Part shown: positions 45,952-54,594 of the stretch, in pieces | Position numbering within the stretch: position 1 is the stretch's first letter | How the letters are laid out: every line of letters begins with the position of its first letter | Origin: Clostridia bacterium | GTDB taxonomy: Bacteria; Bacillota; Clostridia; Oscillospirales; Acutalibacteraceae | Length of the DNA: 64,000 nucleotides | Reading direction: 5' to 3' | Assembly: GCA_017513245.1 (NCBI GenBank) | Contig: JAFXGK010000025.1 | Span: 52,414 to 116,413, forward strand | The notes under the pieces: generated by a model | Databases searched by the model: none | What the model was told of the DNA's origin: nothing | Seen by the model: only the letters and a program-made list of their open reading frames with translations | Made by a program: the position numbers and the translations under genes

Positions 45952-46320
45952 CTATTCGTAATTCAAAACGTATTCAAAAGTATTGGTTGTATCAAATTCG
46001 ATAAAGCTTACCTTTACGTAGCTATATGACCAAGAGATGGCCGAAACGTTTGATATATCGGCGTTTCCGCCGTCGTTTTGGAGTGAAAATTCCTCTTCAT
46101 CAACAGTTTTTCCGTCGGAATTCTTAAGCAAAAGCTTTGCGCCGACCGAGCCGAAGGACCACTGGGGATCCCCTACCTGATAAAAGTAAAGGGTGTATTC
46201 GCCGTCGGGGCTTTGGTATTTGCTTATTAGTTTATCTTCTTCGCCGCCACCGCAGCTGCAGAGGCAGAAAGCCAATAAAAAGATAGCTAATAAGGCGGAT
46301 AATAATTTAGTTTTATTCAA
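45952..46320 (-). CDS. small lipoprotein, 122 residues
   Basis: Lipobox LCSC near residue 22 followed by GGGEEDK, then an all-beta domain beginning YQSPDGEYTLYFYQVGDPQWS. The PDGxYTLYFY/VGxPxWSFG pattern is common in small clostridial lipoproteins of unknown role. Secreted and membrane-anchored by prediction. It lies 35 bases after the 180-residue membrane protein and 29 bases before the larger lipoprotein gene. Confidence 0.72.
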   Translation of the reverse strand: MNKTKLLSALLAIFLLAFCLCSCGGGEEDKLISKYQSPDGEYTLYFYQVGDPQWSFGSVGAKLLLKNSDGKTVDEEEFSLQNDGGNADISNVSAISWSYSYVKVSFIEFDTTNTFEYVLNYE

Positions 46321-46355
46321 TTATTTCACCTCAAAACATTAATCGTGCCAATTAA

Positions 46356-46898
46356 TCATTTTTCCAGCTCGAAGTGCTTTTTGTTATAGGCCATGGCTGT
46401 TCTCTTGCGTCCGATTTTTATAATATAAAAATCGTCGTTTATGTCTGTGCTGTGGTAAATGCTGTTATCGTCCATAGCATAGAGCTTTGACCACGCGTTA
46501 TTCTCCCCTTCGGGAATAAAGAATTTGCCGTTTCGCGCAAAAATAAGCGTATTAGGCCTATAATTATTGAGTTTACCGTTGCCGCTACGTTTAGGCTTTT
46601 TTCCGGTTACCCAGTCGATTTCAACCAGGAAATTGCCGTTTTTTGATTTTATAATACCCGCTATGGAACCAATCATTTCATCGATATACACTGCGGAAAA
46701 CACAAAAATACACGCAACCGAAAAAACAATCTTTGCGGCCGTCTTGGGGTCGAATAACATAATAAAAATGTTAAACAAGAGGATGTAAGAAATCACTATA
46801 ATCGGAATTTGTAACAAAAGCAAACGCAGCTTTTTAACCGAGCGGCGCTTTAGCTCGCTTTTGATAATATCTTGGGTTAAAAGTTCTTTTCGCTGCAT
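46356..46898 (-). CDS. two-helix membrane protein, 180 residues
   Basis: A cytoplasmic basic N-terminus (MQRKELLTQDIIKSELKRRS) precedes two hydrophobic helices (about 25-50 and 58-82) and a C-terminal soluble domain of about 95 residues with FLVEIDWVTGKKPKRSG and DFYIIKIGRKRTAMAYNKKHF. No known motif. It starts 3 bases after the stop of the RsgI-like lipoprotein gene, so it is cotranscribed with it. Confidence 0.68.
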   Translation of the reverse strand: MQRKELLTQDIIKSELKRRSVKKLRLLLLQIPIIVISYILLFNIFIMLFDPKTAAKIVFSVACIFVFSAVYIDEMIGSIAGIIKSKNGNFLVEIDWVTGKKPKRSGNGKLNNYRPNTLIFARNGKFFIPEGENNAWSKLYAMDDNSIYHSTDINDDFYIIKIGRKRTAMAYNKKHFELEK

Positions 46899-46901
46899 AA
46901 A

Positions 46902-47861
46902 TTACTGAATGGTGAGGATGTCTCCAACCTTGAAGAAATCGTCTGCTGCGGCAAGGCTGTCAACAACCAGTTTACCGTCGGCGGTCATTTTAAGGGTCAT
47001 TTCAAAAGCCTCGGTAAGGATGATTTTTTCATCCGTTAAGGTGTAGTGTCCTGCACCGCCGCCACCGCCGGCAACAAAGTATTTCTTGCCGTTATACATA
47101 ATAAAGTCACCCTCGCCGTACGGGTCGTTAAGGTACGGTACCATGGCATAGGAATACATACCGTCATCCTTAAACTTCATGTGGATTCCGGTGAGGACTT
47201 CTTCGGTTTCGCCCTGCCTTAAAATTGTGTATTCGACGTTCTTTTTAAGATTCTTCTGAGGATTCTTCTTTTCCTTTTCGGCAGCGGCTTTTTCGGCTGC
47301 TTCCTTCTCGGCCTTTTCTTTTTCAGCCTTTTCTTTTTCGGCTTTTTCCTTTTCAGCCTGGGCCTTTTCTTCGGCCTCTTTTTCTTCTACTTCCTTTTTG
47401 GTTTCCTCGGTAAGTTTTACCTCGGCTTCAATCTTATTTTCGGCAATGTAAGTATCGGCAGCCGTCGTTGCAACCGAGAGAATATCGAGCTTTTCATCAG
47501 CAACCTTGGACTCGACAACGTCGATGGTTACGGCCTTATTTTCATCTAAATAACCGTCTGCCTCGGCGGTTTTTATAACGTTTTCGACACCGTCGGCAAG
47601 CTTACTGCCTACGAGGTCCTTTTCAATTTTTTCATAGCATTCTTTGGCATCGTCATTTACGTATTCAACGGCCAAAATAACCTCATCTGCATCGAGATAA
47701 AGGTTGACGGTGGGGTTAATGGTTACCTGCACCACCGATACGTAGCCCTCGGGTGCTGTGAAGACTTCAGGCTCTTTGGTTTCGGACTTCTTGCCGCAGG
47801 CGCAGAAAAGCAAGCATACAGTAAGACAAAGCGCTAAAACTAAACATAAATTCTTTTTCAT
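46902..47861 (-). CDS. lipoprotein with RsgI-like domain and Lys/Glu/Ala coiled coil
   Basis: 319 residues. Signal peptide with lipobox LFCAC (Cys about 22). Residues about 40-150 (VVQVTINPTVNLYLDADEV, then VEYVNDDAKE and GYLDENKAVTIDVVESK) resemble the extracellular middle domain of RsgI-type anti-sigma factors, which shows VxLDINPSxEL. A region of about 60 residues (about 150-205) is almost pure K/E/A with repeated EKEKAEK units, a charged single helix. The C-terminal 115 residues are beta-rich with a GGGGGAG loop. No cytoplasmic anti-sigma part is present, so it is RsgI-like only outside the cell. First gene of its operon. Confidence 0.75.
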   Translation of the reverse strand: MKKNLCLVLALCLTVCLLFCACGKKSETKEPEVFTAPEGYVSVVQVTINPTVNLYLDADEVILAVEYVNDDAKECYEKIEKDLVGSKLADGVENVIKTAEADGYLDENKAVTIDVVESKVADEKLDILSVATTAADTYIAENKIEAEVKLTEETKKEVEEKEAEEKAQAEKEKAEKEKAEKEKAEKEAAEKAAAEKEKKNPQKNLKKNVEYTILRQGETEEVLTGIHMKFKDDGMYSYAMVPYLNDPYGEGDFIMYNGKKYFVAGGGGGAGHYTLTDEKIILTEAFEMTLKMTADGKLVVDSLAAADDFFKVGDILTIQ

Positions 47862-47929
47862 AAAAACCCCTCATTTCATATTAGTTATTTATAACTCGTT
47901 CATAGTCGGTGACCGAAAAAACGCCTACA

Positions 47930-47960
47930 AACGGATATTCGGTCGAAGTATATCCGTTTA
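47930..47960 (-). ncRNA. 5' leader hairpin with possible pseudoknot, lipoprotein operon
   Basis: At the predicted transcript 5' end, AAACGGATAT / ATATCCGTTT forms a 10-bp perfect stem. The loop contains GACCGA, complementary to TCGGTC about 15 bases downstream (near 47907-47914), which would make an H-type pseudoknot. Not matched by me to a known RNA family. Confidence 0.5.
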
Positions 47961-47964
47961 TTTT

Positions 47965-47993
47965 ATTATAGCACACGTATTTTTAGGTATCAA
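47965..47993 (-). promoter_or_regulatory. sigma-A promoter of the RsgI-like lipoprotein operon
   Basis: Minus strand TTGATA (47993-47988), a 17-base spacer and TATAAT (47970-47965). Confidence 0.7.
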
Positions 47994-48087
47994 GGTATAA
48001 TAAAAAAGAAAATCCGTCCTCGCGAAGGCGGGTTGTCATAAGGATGTTTTGAATATCCTATGAAATAAGCCGATTGACGAGTGCGAA

Positions 48088-48130
48088 AAAGCAACGACAC
48101 AGAATCATGTAGATTCTGTGTCGTTGCTTT
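48088..48130. terminator. 19-bp perfect stem-loop, terminator-like
   Basis: AAAGCAACGACACAGAATC / its exact complement with a 5-base loop; T-runs on both sides (TTTTTCG on the minus strand). It follows the TnpV remnant on the minus strand and precedes it on the plus strand; probably a relic of mobile element regulation. Confidence 0.7.
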
Positions 48131-48147
48131 ATATGAGAAACCTTTAA

Positions 48148-48246
48148 CAACTCAAAGCTGACAATCAAATAGAATGGGTTGGTCGGATGAATAACATCCA
48201 GCAAAGAACTACCGAAATTATAAACGAAAAAATCATATATGTATAA
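48148..48246 (+). pseudogene. TnpV-family protein, C-terminal remnant
   Basis: After an in-frame TAA (48145-48147) the plus strand encodes QLKADNQIEWVGRMNNIQQR followed by TTEIINEKIIYV and a stop. The pattern LKA.(D)Q..WVG.MNNI......I...E.(I/V)Y is the C-terminal signature of TnpV proteins carried by clostridial mobilisable transposons. No start codon or N-terminal part (about 90 residues) survives upstream. It marks an old insertion at the left side of the accessory region. Confidence 0.72.
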
Positions 48247-48286
48247 AATGAGCCTTGCGGCACAAACACCGCAAGGCTCATGATTT
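48247..48286 (-). terminator. terminator of the eight-gene accessory operon
   Basis: 13-bp perfect stem ATGAGCCTTGCGG / CCGCAAGGCTCAT with an 8-base loop and TTTTATAC on the minus strand, immediately after the last gene. Confidence 0.85.
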
Positions 48287-49075
48287 TTACGGGAAACAAT
48301 GGCAGTCTAAAATCACAAAGCAGTCATCGTCCTTAAGTTCTTCATCCATAAACTTTTCATAGTTTTCAAGATAGGCTTGTTGTGCTGCTTCTTCTTGATT
48401 TTCAGGTAAATCTTCAAATCTTCCACTCATAACAATCTTTTCAAATTCCGCCCAAGCATCATTATCATCATGCCATACACCTTTTGTGTCAATATAGGCA
48501 TCTGGCGGCATCATTGCACGCCCAAACTGTATGCCCAAACGCTCAACCCACTCACTAAAGGTTTCGTTATTTTTTAAAAACAACGATTTATCTTCTCCTG
48601 CATAAAGATCACCATTTTTGATTTCATAACCATCTGGTAAACTATCTCCAAGACGAGGGTCTCTATTAAGAACAAGTTCCAAGAATTTGAAAGTTTTATA
48701 TTGATCTAATCTTGAAATCGCATCCCACGCAATAGCCTTCTTCAATCCGGCATTGATGGGAATATACTCAACATCATCAACAAAATAAGGTCCACGCTGA
48801 CCATTGTTGATTATTGCATCGTATTGGTCAAAAAGTTGGTATGCAAACAATCCGTTTTCAGTAAGTAATACATTTTCTGTACCCTTAACCGCTCCAACTG
48901 CACCTTCCCAACGTCCACCAATCACATACCAATCACACTTAATATTTTCTTCTTTAGCTGTTTCCTCAACATATTTTTTCATAGTTTTCTCAACATATGC
49001 TGAAATGTTTTCGAGGCAAACATCTCCCTTTAATTTATTGGCAGATATGCCCATATACACTGTTTTGTGGCTCAT
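48287..49075 (-). CDS. unknown protein with WYVIGGRWEG motif (last gene of accessory operon)
   Basis: 262 residues from MSHKTVYMGISAN; AGAAGGTATCAAA precedes this ATG, so the longer in-frame start is rejected. The DWYVIGGRWEG segment (about 45-55) is a motif I have seen in several uncharacterised bacterial proteins. The rest is soluble, rich in Asp/Glu, with a helical acidic C-terminus (ENQEEAAQQAYLENYEKFMD). No membrane helix and no recognisable catalytic site. It is 34 bases after the HIRAN-like gene and directly before the operon terminator. Function unknown. Confidence 0.7.
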   Translation of the reverse strand: MSHKTVYMGISANKLKGDVCLENISAYVEKTMKKYVEETAKEENIKCDWYVIGGRWEGAVGAVKGTENVLLTENGLFAYQLFDQYDAIINNGQRGPYFVDDVEYIPINAGLKKAIAWDAISRLDQYKTFKFLELVLNRDPRLGDSLPDGYEIKNGDLYAGEDKSLFLKNNETFSEWVERLGIQFGRAMMPPDAYIDTKGVWHDDNDAWAEFEKIVMSGRFEDLPENQEEAAQQAYLENYEKFMDEELKDDDCFVILDCHCFP

Positions 49076-49109
49076 TTTGATACCTTCTCTTTCTTTAAGT
49101 AAATCATAA

Positions 49110-50585
49110 TTATCTGAATAAATTGTACTCTGTGATGACATCGGATTCTGCTTTTTCCAAATCGGATGTCACGATGGTGCGGATTTCCATTACAAGGGTG
49201 GAATCATCCTTTGCAACAGCGCATAGAACATACATAGATGCGTCTTTTTCCATACAGAAAAGAGAGGCTACTTGCGTAACACGCTTTGCATATAGTGTTC
49301 CGTTTTTCTTTTTGGGAGCGGCATCAATAATTTTGGCTAAAACCGCTTCCTCACTCAAAAGAGAAACAACTTTTGCAAACAACTTCACTCTATGTCCAAT
49401 TTGTTCTATATTCAGTTGCTCTGCATCATCAGACACTTCGTAAAGGTATTGCTGATATTCTCCGATACCATTCATTTCTAAATTGCCGTTAACCGCACTT
49501 GCTGGGTCATAAAAAGTTTCTGCTGCTTCGTTCCCGCATAACGGAGTTTCAAACTTTTGGGCAATTTCCTTCATTTTCTTCTTGGCTTGAACCTTAACAT
49601 TTACCGTTTTGCCGTTAGCAGAAACCGCAATGGTAGCATCCTTAGGAATCACAAACTCTTTGCCGTTCCAGATGCCTTCATAAAAACCGGTTCCGATGTC
49701 ATCAATTTGTCCATAACTGAAAGCAACATCATCAGACCCACCAACAGTCTTCGTGGAAGTATTGTTCTTAGGTTTGTCTTCTTCCTCGTCCTCTAAGGGT
49801 TCAACCTTAAACTGGATATGGACAGAAACAACTGCTGTTTGACATCTGGGTGCACGTATAGATTGAGGAATTACATTTTGAATAACTACCGTATATTCCT
49901 TTTCACCGGCGTCGATAATCGGAGCCATAATTTCTGCCGACTTATCGTCGAGCAAACCAAGAGAACCTGCTTCAGATAAGACTTCCACCTTGTTCTTATA
50001 GGTTTTATCGCTCGTATCGTGAGCAAGTTTAACGGAATCGCCCTTCTTCACAGTTTCAATCCGCTGGGTTCTACCTTCAAATCGCGTTTCAGTCAGGAAG
50101 ATTTCCTCTTCCAAGCCTTCATTCTCCAAAAGTTTCTTAAACACGAACTTTCGGCCTTCCTTAACTCGCTCGATACCATTGCGCTTGAGTATGTTTAATT
50201 CTTTTGCATTAAATGCAAAATGATTTCTGTAACTGAGACATTCAATCAAATCAGAAATATTCGTTTCAAAACAGTATTCAGAATTATTATGATACTTGTC
50301 ATGTACACCATAACCTGCGGAATATACGATATATGCGTACGGATCCACATTAATATTGGTTGTGTCTGCGATAATAATGCCGTCCTTGCCTAAGGTTTCA
50401 GCCAGCGCAGAAACAATTCCATGGAGTTCGTCTTCTACGCAGAACCAGTCGTCTAAAACAAACGATGTGCAACCTTCCTCTGTTAGACCGGCTAATCCAA
50501 ATTCTGCATCATCTACATCTTTGAACTTTTCCCAGACCGAAGGTTCTGTGACTTTAATATGAATTCTGGAGCTATATTGTGACAT
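49110..50585 (-). CDS. HIRAN-like domain protein, 491 residues
   Basis: Soluble protein. Residues about 165-258 (FLTETRFEGRTQRIETVKKG, then DSVKLAHD, KVEVLSEAGSLGLL and AEIMAPIIDAGEKEYTVVI) resemble a HIRAN domain: the FEGRxxxI..(L/V)..GD.v.L opening, a V-x-V strand, a G.LG turn and a final a.ll..G. HIRAN domains bind DNA ends in HLTF/Rad5 and occur alone in bacteria. A short acidic linker (EDEEEDKPKN) separates a second half with IGTGFYEGIWNGKEFVIP, and a C-terminal helical region. The N-terminal 150 residues are unrecognised. Gene starts 2 bases after the LRR gene stop. Confidence 0.62.
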   Translation of the reverse strand: MSQYSSRIHIKVTEPSVWEKFKDVDDAEFGLAGLTEEGCTSFVLDDWFCVEDELHGIVSALAETLGKDGIIIADTTNINVDPYAYIVYSAGYGVHDKYHNNSEYCFETNISDLIECLSYRNHFAFNAKELNILKRNGIERVKEGRKFVFKKLLENEGLEEEIFLTETRFEGRTQRIETVKKGDSVKLAHDTSDKTYKNKVEVLSEAGSLGLLDDKSAEIMAPIIDAGEKEYTVVIQNVIPQSIRAPRCQTAVVSVHIQFKVEPLEDEEEDKPKNNTSTKTVGGSDDVAFSYGQIDDIGTGFYEGIWNGKEFVIPKDATIAVSANGKTVNVKVQAKKKMKEIAQKFETPLCGNEAAETFYDPASAVNGNLEMNGIGEYQQYLYEVSDDAEQLNIEQIGHRVKLFAKVVSLLSEEAVLAKIIDAAPKKKNGTLYAKRVTQVASLFCMEKDASMYVLCAVAKDDSTLVMEIRTIVTSDLEKAESDVITEYNLFR

Positions 50586-50587
50586 GG

Positions 50588-53500
50588 TTATTCTCCTTTC
50601 TTGGCATTCTTCTTCACATATGCTTCGTACTTAGCTTTCGCTGCATCCGACAAATCGTAGGGATACTCCAAGCGATATTGTGCAACTTGCAGTTTGTGCT
50701 CAGCACCTCTAATTTTAGAGAAGAATTCATCCAATTGAGCAAATGCAAAGGTTGCGTTATGTCCCCATGCAGAAGACAGGAAGCAATAATACTGTCTCTG
50801 GGAACCATCTGCACCCATCCAGACTTTGTACTTCACTTCATCGGTATCTGCAGATTTTACTACGATTGTGTAATTGACCCACTTATGATTTGCCGCGCAC
50901 TCCCACATTGCATTAGCTGGTCCCATACCAATGTATCCAACCAAGGAATTGGGACGACCATTCATGGTATCGATTGCTTTGTCGGCAGCCTTTGCTTCAG
51001 GGTCGATAGTATCGTAAACTTCAATCTCAGGCACGCAAGAGAATGCACCCCATCCCAATGTGCGGACGGATTTGGGAAGCGAAATCTTTTTAATCCCCGT
51101 TCCGGCAAATGCTTCCTCACCTATGTGGATAACAGTTTCAGGAAGCACCAACTCTTTTATACCGGTTTTATTAAAGGCTCTTGCACCAATCTCACGCAGG
51201 TCAGTTGCGAAAGTAACCTTTTTCAGTTTTTTGCATTCGCTAAATGCATAATCCGCAATTTTACTGCACTCGCCTTCAAAGACCACTTCGATCAAAGACG
51301 TGCAATTTGCAAAAGCACTATTCCAAGCATCAACAGAACCCTTGAACACAATTCTCTTGATGTTACTGCAACTGTTTGCACCACTGATTTTTGTTACTGT
51401 GGCGGGAACTACCAGTTCCTCAATGTTTGCATTGGCGGGAATCAGAAGGATCTCTGTCATTGCCTTATTGTAGAGTACATTGTTAACAGCACAATAGTTC
51501 CGGTTGTTGTCAGCGACAGTAATTGCGGTCATTTTGGACTTTTGGCGGTCCCAATCTCTAATGGAGAATGCACTCGGCGAAAGCTCTGTGACAGTGGACG
51601 GAATATGTACACTGTCCAAAGCATCACAGCCCGTAAATACATCATAGTCAATCGTGGTCAAACCCTCAGGCAGGTTGATTATTTTCAAAGCATTTCTTCC
51701 ACTGAAGGCAGCAGAAGCCAGCTTCTTGATGGAAGACGGCAACACGATTTCTTCAAGTTTGTCCACGGCCTTTCCATAGGAATAGGTACGGAATGCGCCT
51801 TCGCCAATTACTTCAACACCTTCAGGAACCTTAAACACGGATTGCTCGCCACTATACTTTGTCAGGGTATTGCCAATAATGATATATTCTTGATTCTGTT
51901 CATAGGCGGTGCCGTAGATTGCATTGCGTCCAACCTCTTGTACACGCTCCATGCCAACAATTTCAGCAAGAGCCCTACAACAAGAAAATGCCTGTTCTCC
52001 CAAAATACGAATATTTTGAGATAGAATGATCTTTTTAATGGCAGCGCAATTTTCAAATGCCTTGTCAGAGATCACTTCGGTTGCAGCGGGGACGGCATAC
52101 TCTTCAACAGAATAATCAATCAACTGCAGCAAAGTTTTTTGGTCCTTCGAATACAACGCAATACCATCAGACCAAAAATGATTGTTGCCTTCAGCAACAC
52201 TGATGTTCGGAAGATTATCATGTGTCTTTCCAACGGGTCTAAACTTTTTGAGTTGTACAATCTCTTTGACGTTCTCAGGAATACTCAGCGCCATAATCTC
52301 ACTGGGAATCTCGCCATAATCGAAACCATAACTCTCGTCCAATTCAAAAAGTACAACCTTTGTGACCGGCTTATTGCGGTAAGTGTTGGGGACGATCACT
52401 CGGTCGGTGGGCTCCAAGCCCTCTTGCAGAACGGCTTTATAACCTTTACCTTCGGCGACCATTTTCAGATAGTCAGCACCTTCGCCGTTAATTACGATTC
52501 TGGGACGAGTGCCGTCTTCGTACTTATAGGTTGTTATGAACTGTTCGGCATAACTGTCCGGTTCCACAACTACTACGAGATCATCCCCATGCAGGTAGAG
52601 ATCTTTGTATTCTTTTTCTTCATCAGAGAAAACCCAGGGACTAATTTCTTCCACAGAGGCAGGGAAAACAATTTTAGCAAGATTGGAATGACCAAACAAA
52701 ACGGACTGGCCAATTCTCTTAATGCCGTCGGAAATAATAATAGTTTCAATGCCGTAGCTCAACTGGCCAAACATGTTGGCACCCATTTCAACAACAGGCT
52801 GATCTCCCAACATCGCAGGGATCACAACAGTCGGACTACTTTTCTGCCCGTGAGAAGGCTCCAAGAATTGTGTAATACACAAGCCATCTGCTACTTTTTT
52901 GAAGGCGAACTGCTTCTTAATTTTCTTGATTTCGGGGGTGTCATTTTCGTTGGTAACAGAAATATCACCCTGAGGGCTCTTCATAACTCCCTGTACATAA
53001 TCAGTGAAGTAATAATTTGAAGCCACATATACTTCAATAGGTTCATCCCTTGTCACAGACTCATAAGCTTCTTCGCCGAATGCACAAGGATCAACGTCCT
53101 TTATATCGTTTTTAATGTACAGTTTTTTTATCTTACAGCTTTCAGGAAATGCATTTCTGACCAATTTGGTGATATTGGACGACAAGTGAAGCTCCTTAAT
53201 GCCTTGGACATTTGCAAATGCTGTACCAAAGTTTTCAATGGTTGCAGGCAGCTCGTATTTGTCTGCTTTTTTGCTTTCGGGAAAAGCTATCAGGGTCTTG
53301 ATGCTCTTATCAAACAGTACGCCATCTACATCGGTGTAATAAGCATTGTTCGGAGATACCGTGATTTTCTTAAGTTTCTTACAGCCAGTGAAAGCAGTTG
53401 CGTCAATAAAACTTACGGCAGGACCGATAACAATCTCCGTCAAAGCTTCGCATTTTGAAAATGCATTAACACCAATCTTTTCCAAGGTGTCCGGCAACTC

Positions 53501-54094
53501 GATTTTCTGCAGGCGCGCAAAAACACCAACAGTGTCATCATCATAGTCGAAATCAAAATCAAAGTTGAAATCAAAATCCTCATCGTCAAAATTCTCGTCA
53601 TCAAAATCGAATTCTTCTTCGGGACTATCATCAAAATTCTTTTGAGGTGTTGCAAATGCACAATCCGAAATTGCAATTGTGCCGTCGTTAATTATGACAT
53701 GACCGAGCATCTTGTTTTGACAGAAAAGCACAATGTATTTGCCTTGTTCGTTCACTTCATAGCAAATGTCATCATCCATAAAATACTTCGGATTTTCTTC
53801 GTGGATAGAATAACTAACCTTACCACCTAACACACCTGATTTGCCGGCAAGTATAATTTCTTTTACAGTGGAAGGAATGAGTATGCGAGCAAGCTTCTCC
53901 TCTCCGTTTATAAAAGATGAAAGACATTCTTCGTTAAAGCATTCGAGACCTTCGTTGAGAATCAGTTTCTTAATATTTTTGCAATCAGCGAATGCCTTGG
54001 GATCTATTGATTTAACTCCTTCCGGGATAGCAAGAACTCTAGCCTTGCCAGTGTATTGGGTCAATACACCATTTTCAACAATAAAATCATTCAT
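50588..54094 (-). CDS. large BspA-type leucine-rich repeat protein, cytosolic
   Basis: 1168 residues with many LRR_5 (BspA/TpLRR) repeats of the form IxxxAFxxCxxLxxIxLPxxLxxIG, for example KAFADCKNIKKLIL, NAFSKCEALTEIVIG, EAFAGTGIKKISLPKSV. Unlike secreted BspA proteins it has no signal peptide, membrane helix or anchor, so it should stay inside the cell. An Asp/Phe/Glu low-complexity tract (about 154-187) interrupts the early repeats. The last 120 residues (KVWMGADGSQRQYYCF, then a helical end KYEAYVKKNAKKGE) are not LRR. In the operon it lies 27 bases after the zinc-finger gene and 2 bases before the HIRAN-like gene. It may be a recognition or scaffold subunit; that is inference. Confidence 0.8.
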   Translation of the reverse strand: MNDFIVENGVLTQYTGKARVLAIPEGVKSIDPKAFADCKNIKKLILNEGLECFNEECLSSFINGEEKLARILIPSTVKEIILAGKSGVLGGKVSYSIHEENPKYFMDDDICYEVNEQGKYIVLFCQNKMLGHVIINDGTIAISDCAFATPQKNFDDSPEEEFDFDDENFDDEDFDFNFDFDFDYDDDTVGVFARLQKIELPDTLEKIGVNAFSKCEALTEIVIGPAVSFIDATAFTGCKKLKKITVSPNNAYYTDVDGVLFDKSIKTLIAFPESKKADKYELPATIENFGTAFANVQGIKELHLSSNITKLVRNAFPESCKIKKLYIKNDIKDVDPCAFGEEAYESVTRDEPIEVYVASNYYFTDYVQGVMKSPQGDISVTNENDTPEIKKIKKQFAFKKVADGLCITQFLEPSHGQKSSPTVVIPAMLGDQPVVEMGANMFGQLSYGIETIIISDGIKRIGQSVLFGHSNLAKIVFPASVEEISPWVFSDEEKEYKDLYLHGDDLVVVVEPDSYAEQFITTYKYEDGTRPRIVINGEGADYLKMVAEGKGYKAVLQEGLEPTDRVIVPNTYRNKPVTKVVLFELDESYGFDYGEIPSEIMALSIPENVKEIVQLKKFRPVGKTHDNLPNISVAEGNNHFWSDGIALYSKDQKTLLQLIDYSVEEYAVPAATEVISDKAFENCAAIKKIILSQNIRILGEQAFSCCRALAEIVGMERVQEVGRNAIYGTAYEQNQEYIIIGNTLTKYSGEQSVFKVPEGVEVIGEGAFRTYSYGKAVDKLEEIVLPSSIKKLASAAFSGRNALKIINLPEGLTTIDYDVFTGCDALDSVHIPSTVTELSPSAFSIRDWDRQKSKMTAITVADNNRNYCAVNNVLYNKAMTEILLIPANANIEELVVPATVTKISGANSCSNIKRIVFKGSVDAWNSAFANCTSLIEVVFEGECSKIADYAFSECKKLKKVTFATDLREIGARAFNKTGIKELVLPETVIHIGEEAFAGTGIKKISLPKSVRTLGWGAFSCVPEIEVYDTIDPEAKAADKAIDTMNGRPNSLVGYIGMGPANAMWECAANHKWVNYTIVVKSADTDEVKYKVWMGADGSQRQYYCFLSSAWGHNATFAFAQLDEFFSKIRGAEHKLQVAQYRLEYPYDLSDAAKAKYEAYVKKNAKKGE

Positions 54095-54121
54095 TGTGGT
54101 TACCTCCTTTGTTTTTCTTTG

Positions 54122-54352
54122 TTACTTCATTTTTCTTGTTCCTTTGCAATTAGGATAATCGCTACAGCCAAGGAATTTACCGTATTTTCCTTCACGGATA
54201 TACATAGTACTTCCGCATAAGGGACAGTTTTCGGAAGACATATGTTCCATCTTCCACGCTTCTCGTTCGGCATGTTTTCTTTCATATTCTTTTTGTCGTT
54301 CCTCACGTTCGAGTTGCGACTGCATATATGCACACCATCCTGCGCTTCTCAT
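54122..54352 (-). CDS. small protein with topoisomerase-type C4 zinc finger
   Basis: 76 residues. A charged helical N-terminal half (REERQKEYERKHAEREAW) is followed by a Cys4 finger: C43, C46, C63 and C69 in CPLCGSTM...GKFLGCSDYPNC. This is the zf-C4_Topoisom pattern of topoisomerase I C-terminal fingers, which bind single-stranded DNA. As a free-standing finger it is probably a DNA-binding accessory. GGAGATAAGA precedes the ATG; 9 bases after the 71-residue gene. Confidence 0.8.
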   Translation of the reverse strand: MRSAGWCAYMQSQLEREERQKEYERKHAEREAWKMEHMSSENCPLCGSTMYIREGKYGKFLGCSDYPNCKGTRKMK

Positions 54353-54361
54353 TCTTATCTC

Positions 54362-54577
54362 CTATTCATTTAATTTCTCTTGCAAACGTTCTAAATCTGC
54401 TTGCGTAAAATTGTTAGGATCAATACCGCATTTGTGACAATGATAATCAAATGTACTACGGTCAATTTCGGTGAGACCGGTTGAAAGCAAAGATTCCGCA
54501 ACACGGTCAATATGTTCATCACGAATGCCGTTATAACCGGCATCATCCATTGCGGCTAATTGCCAAGGTTCAAACAT
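54362..54577 (-). CDS. 71-residue conserved-looking protein of unknown function
   Basis: A short soluble helical protein (MFEPWQLAAMDDAGYNGIRD..., then DRSTFDYHCHKCGIDPNNFT and a helical end). The HCHKCG stretch could be a metal ligand cluster, but only two cysteines and two histidines are close. The ATG is preceded by GGGAGGACAAAA. It lies 17 bases after the GIY-YIG gene. No family recognised. Confidence 0.65.
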   Translation of the reverse strand: MFEPWQLAAMDDAGYNGIRDEHIDRVAESLLSTGLTEIDRSTFDYHCHKCGIDPNNFTQADLERLQEKLNE

Positions 54578-54594
54578 TTTTGTCCTCCCTGTAC

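Larger units (their letters stand above)
47862..48147. other. intergenic region: promoter, structured leader and decayed element
   Basis: This stretch holds the promoter and leader hairpin of the lipoprotein operon (47930-47993), a weak hairpin around 48015, and a 19-bp perfect stem-loop (48088-48130). No intact gene is visible. The part from about 48000 rightwards looks like remains of a mobile element ending in a TnpV fragment. Confidence 0.6.

Noticed and set aside
50579-52024. Long plus-strand open frame (481 codons) opposite the LRR gene
   Set aside because: It is antisense to the repeat-rich LRR gene, has no ribosome binding site or recognisable domain, and its cysteine/phenylalanine-rich sequence is a mirror of the repeats.
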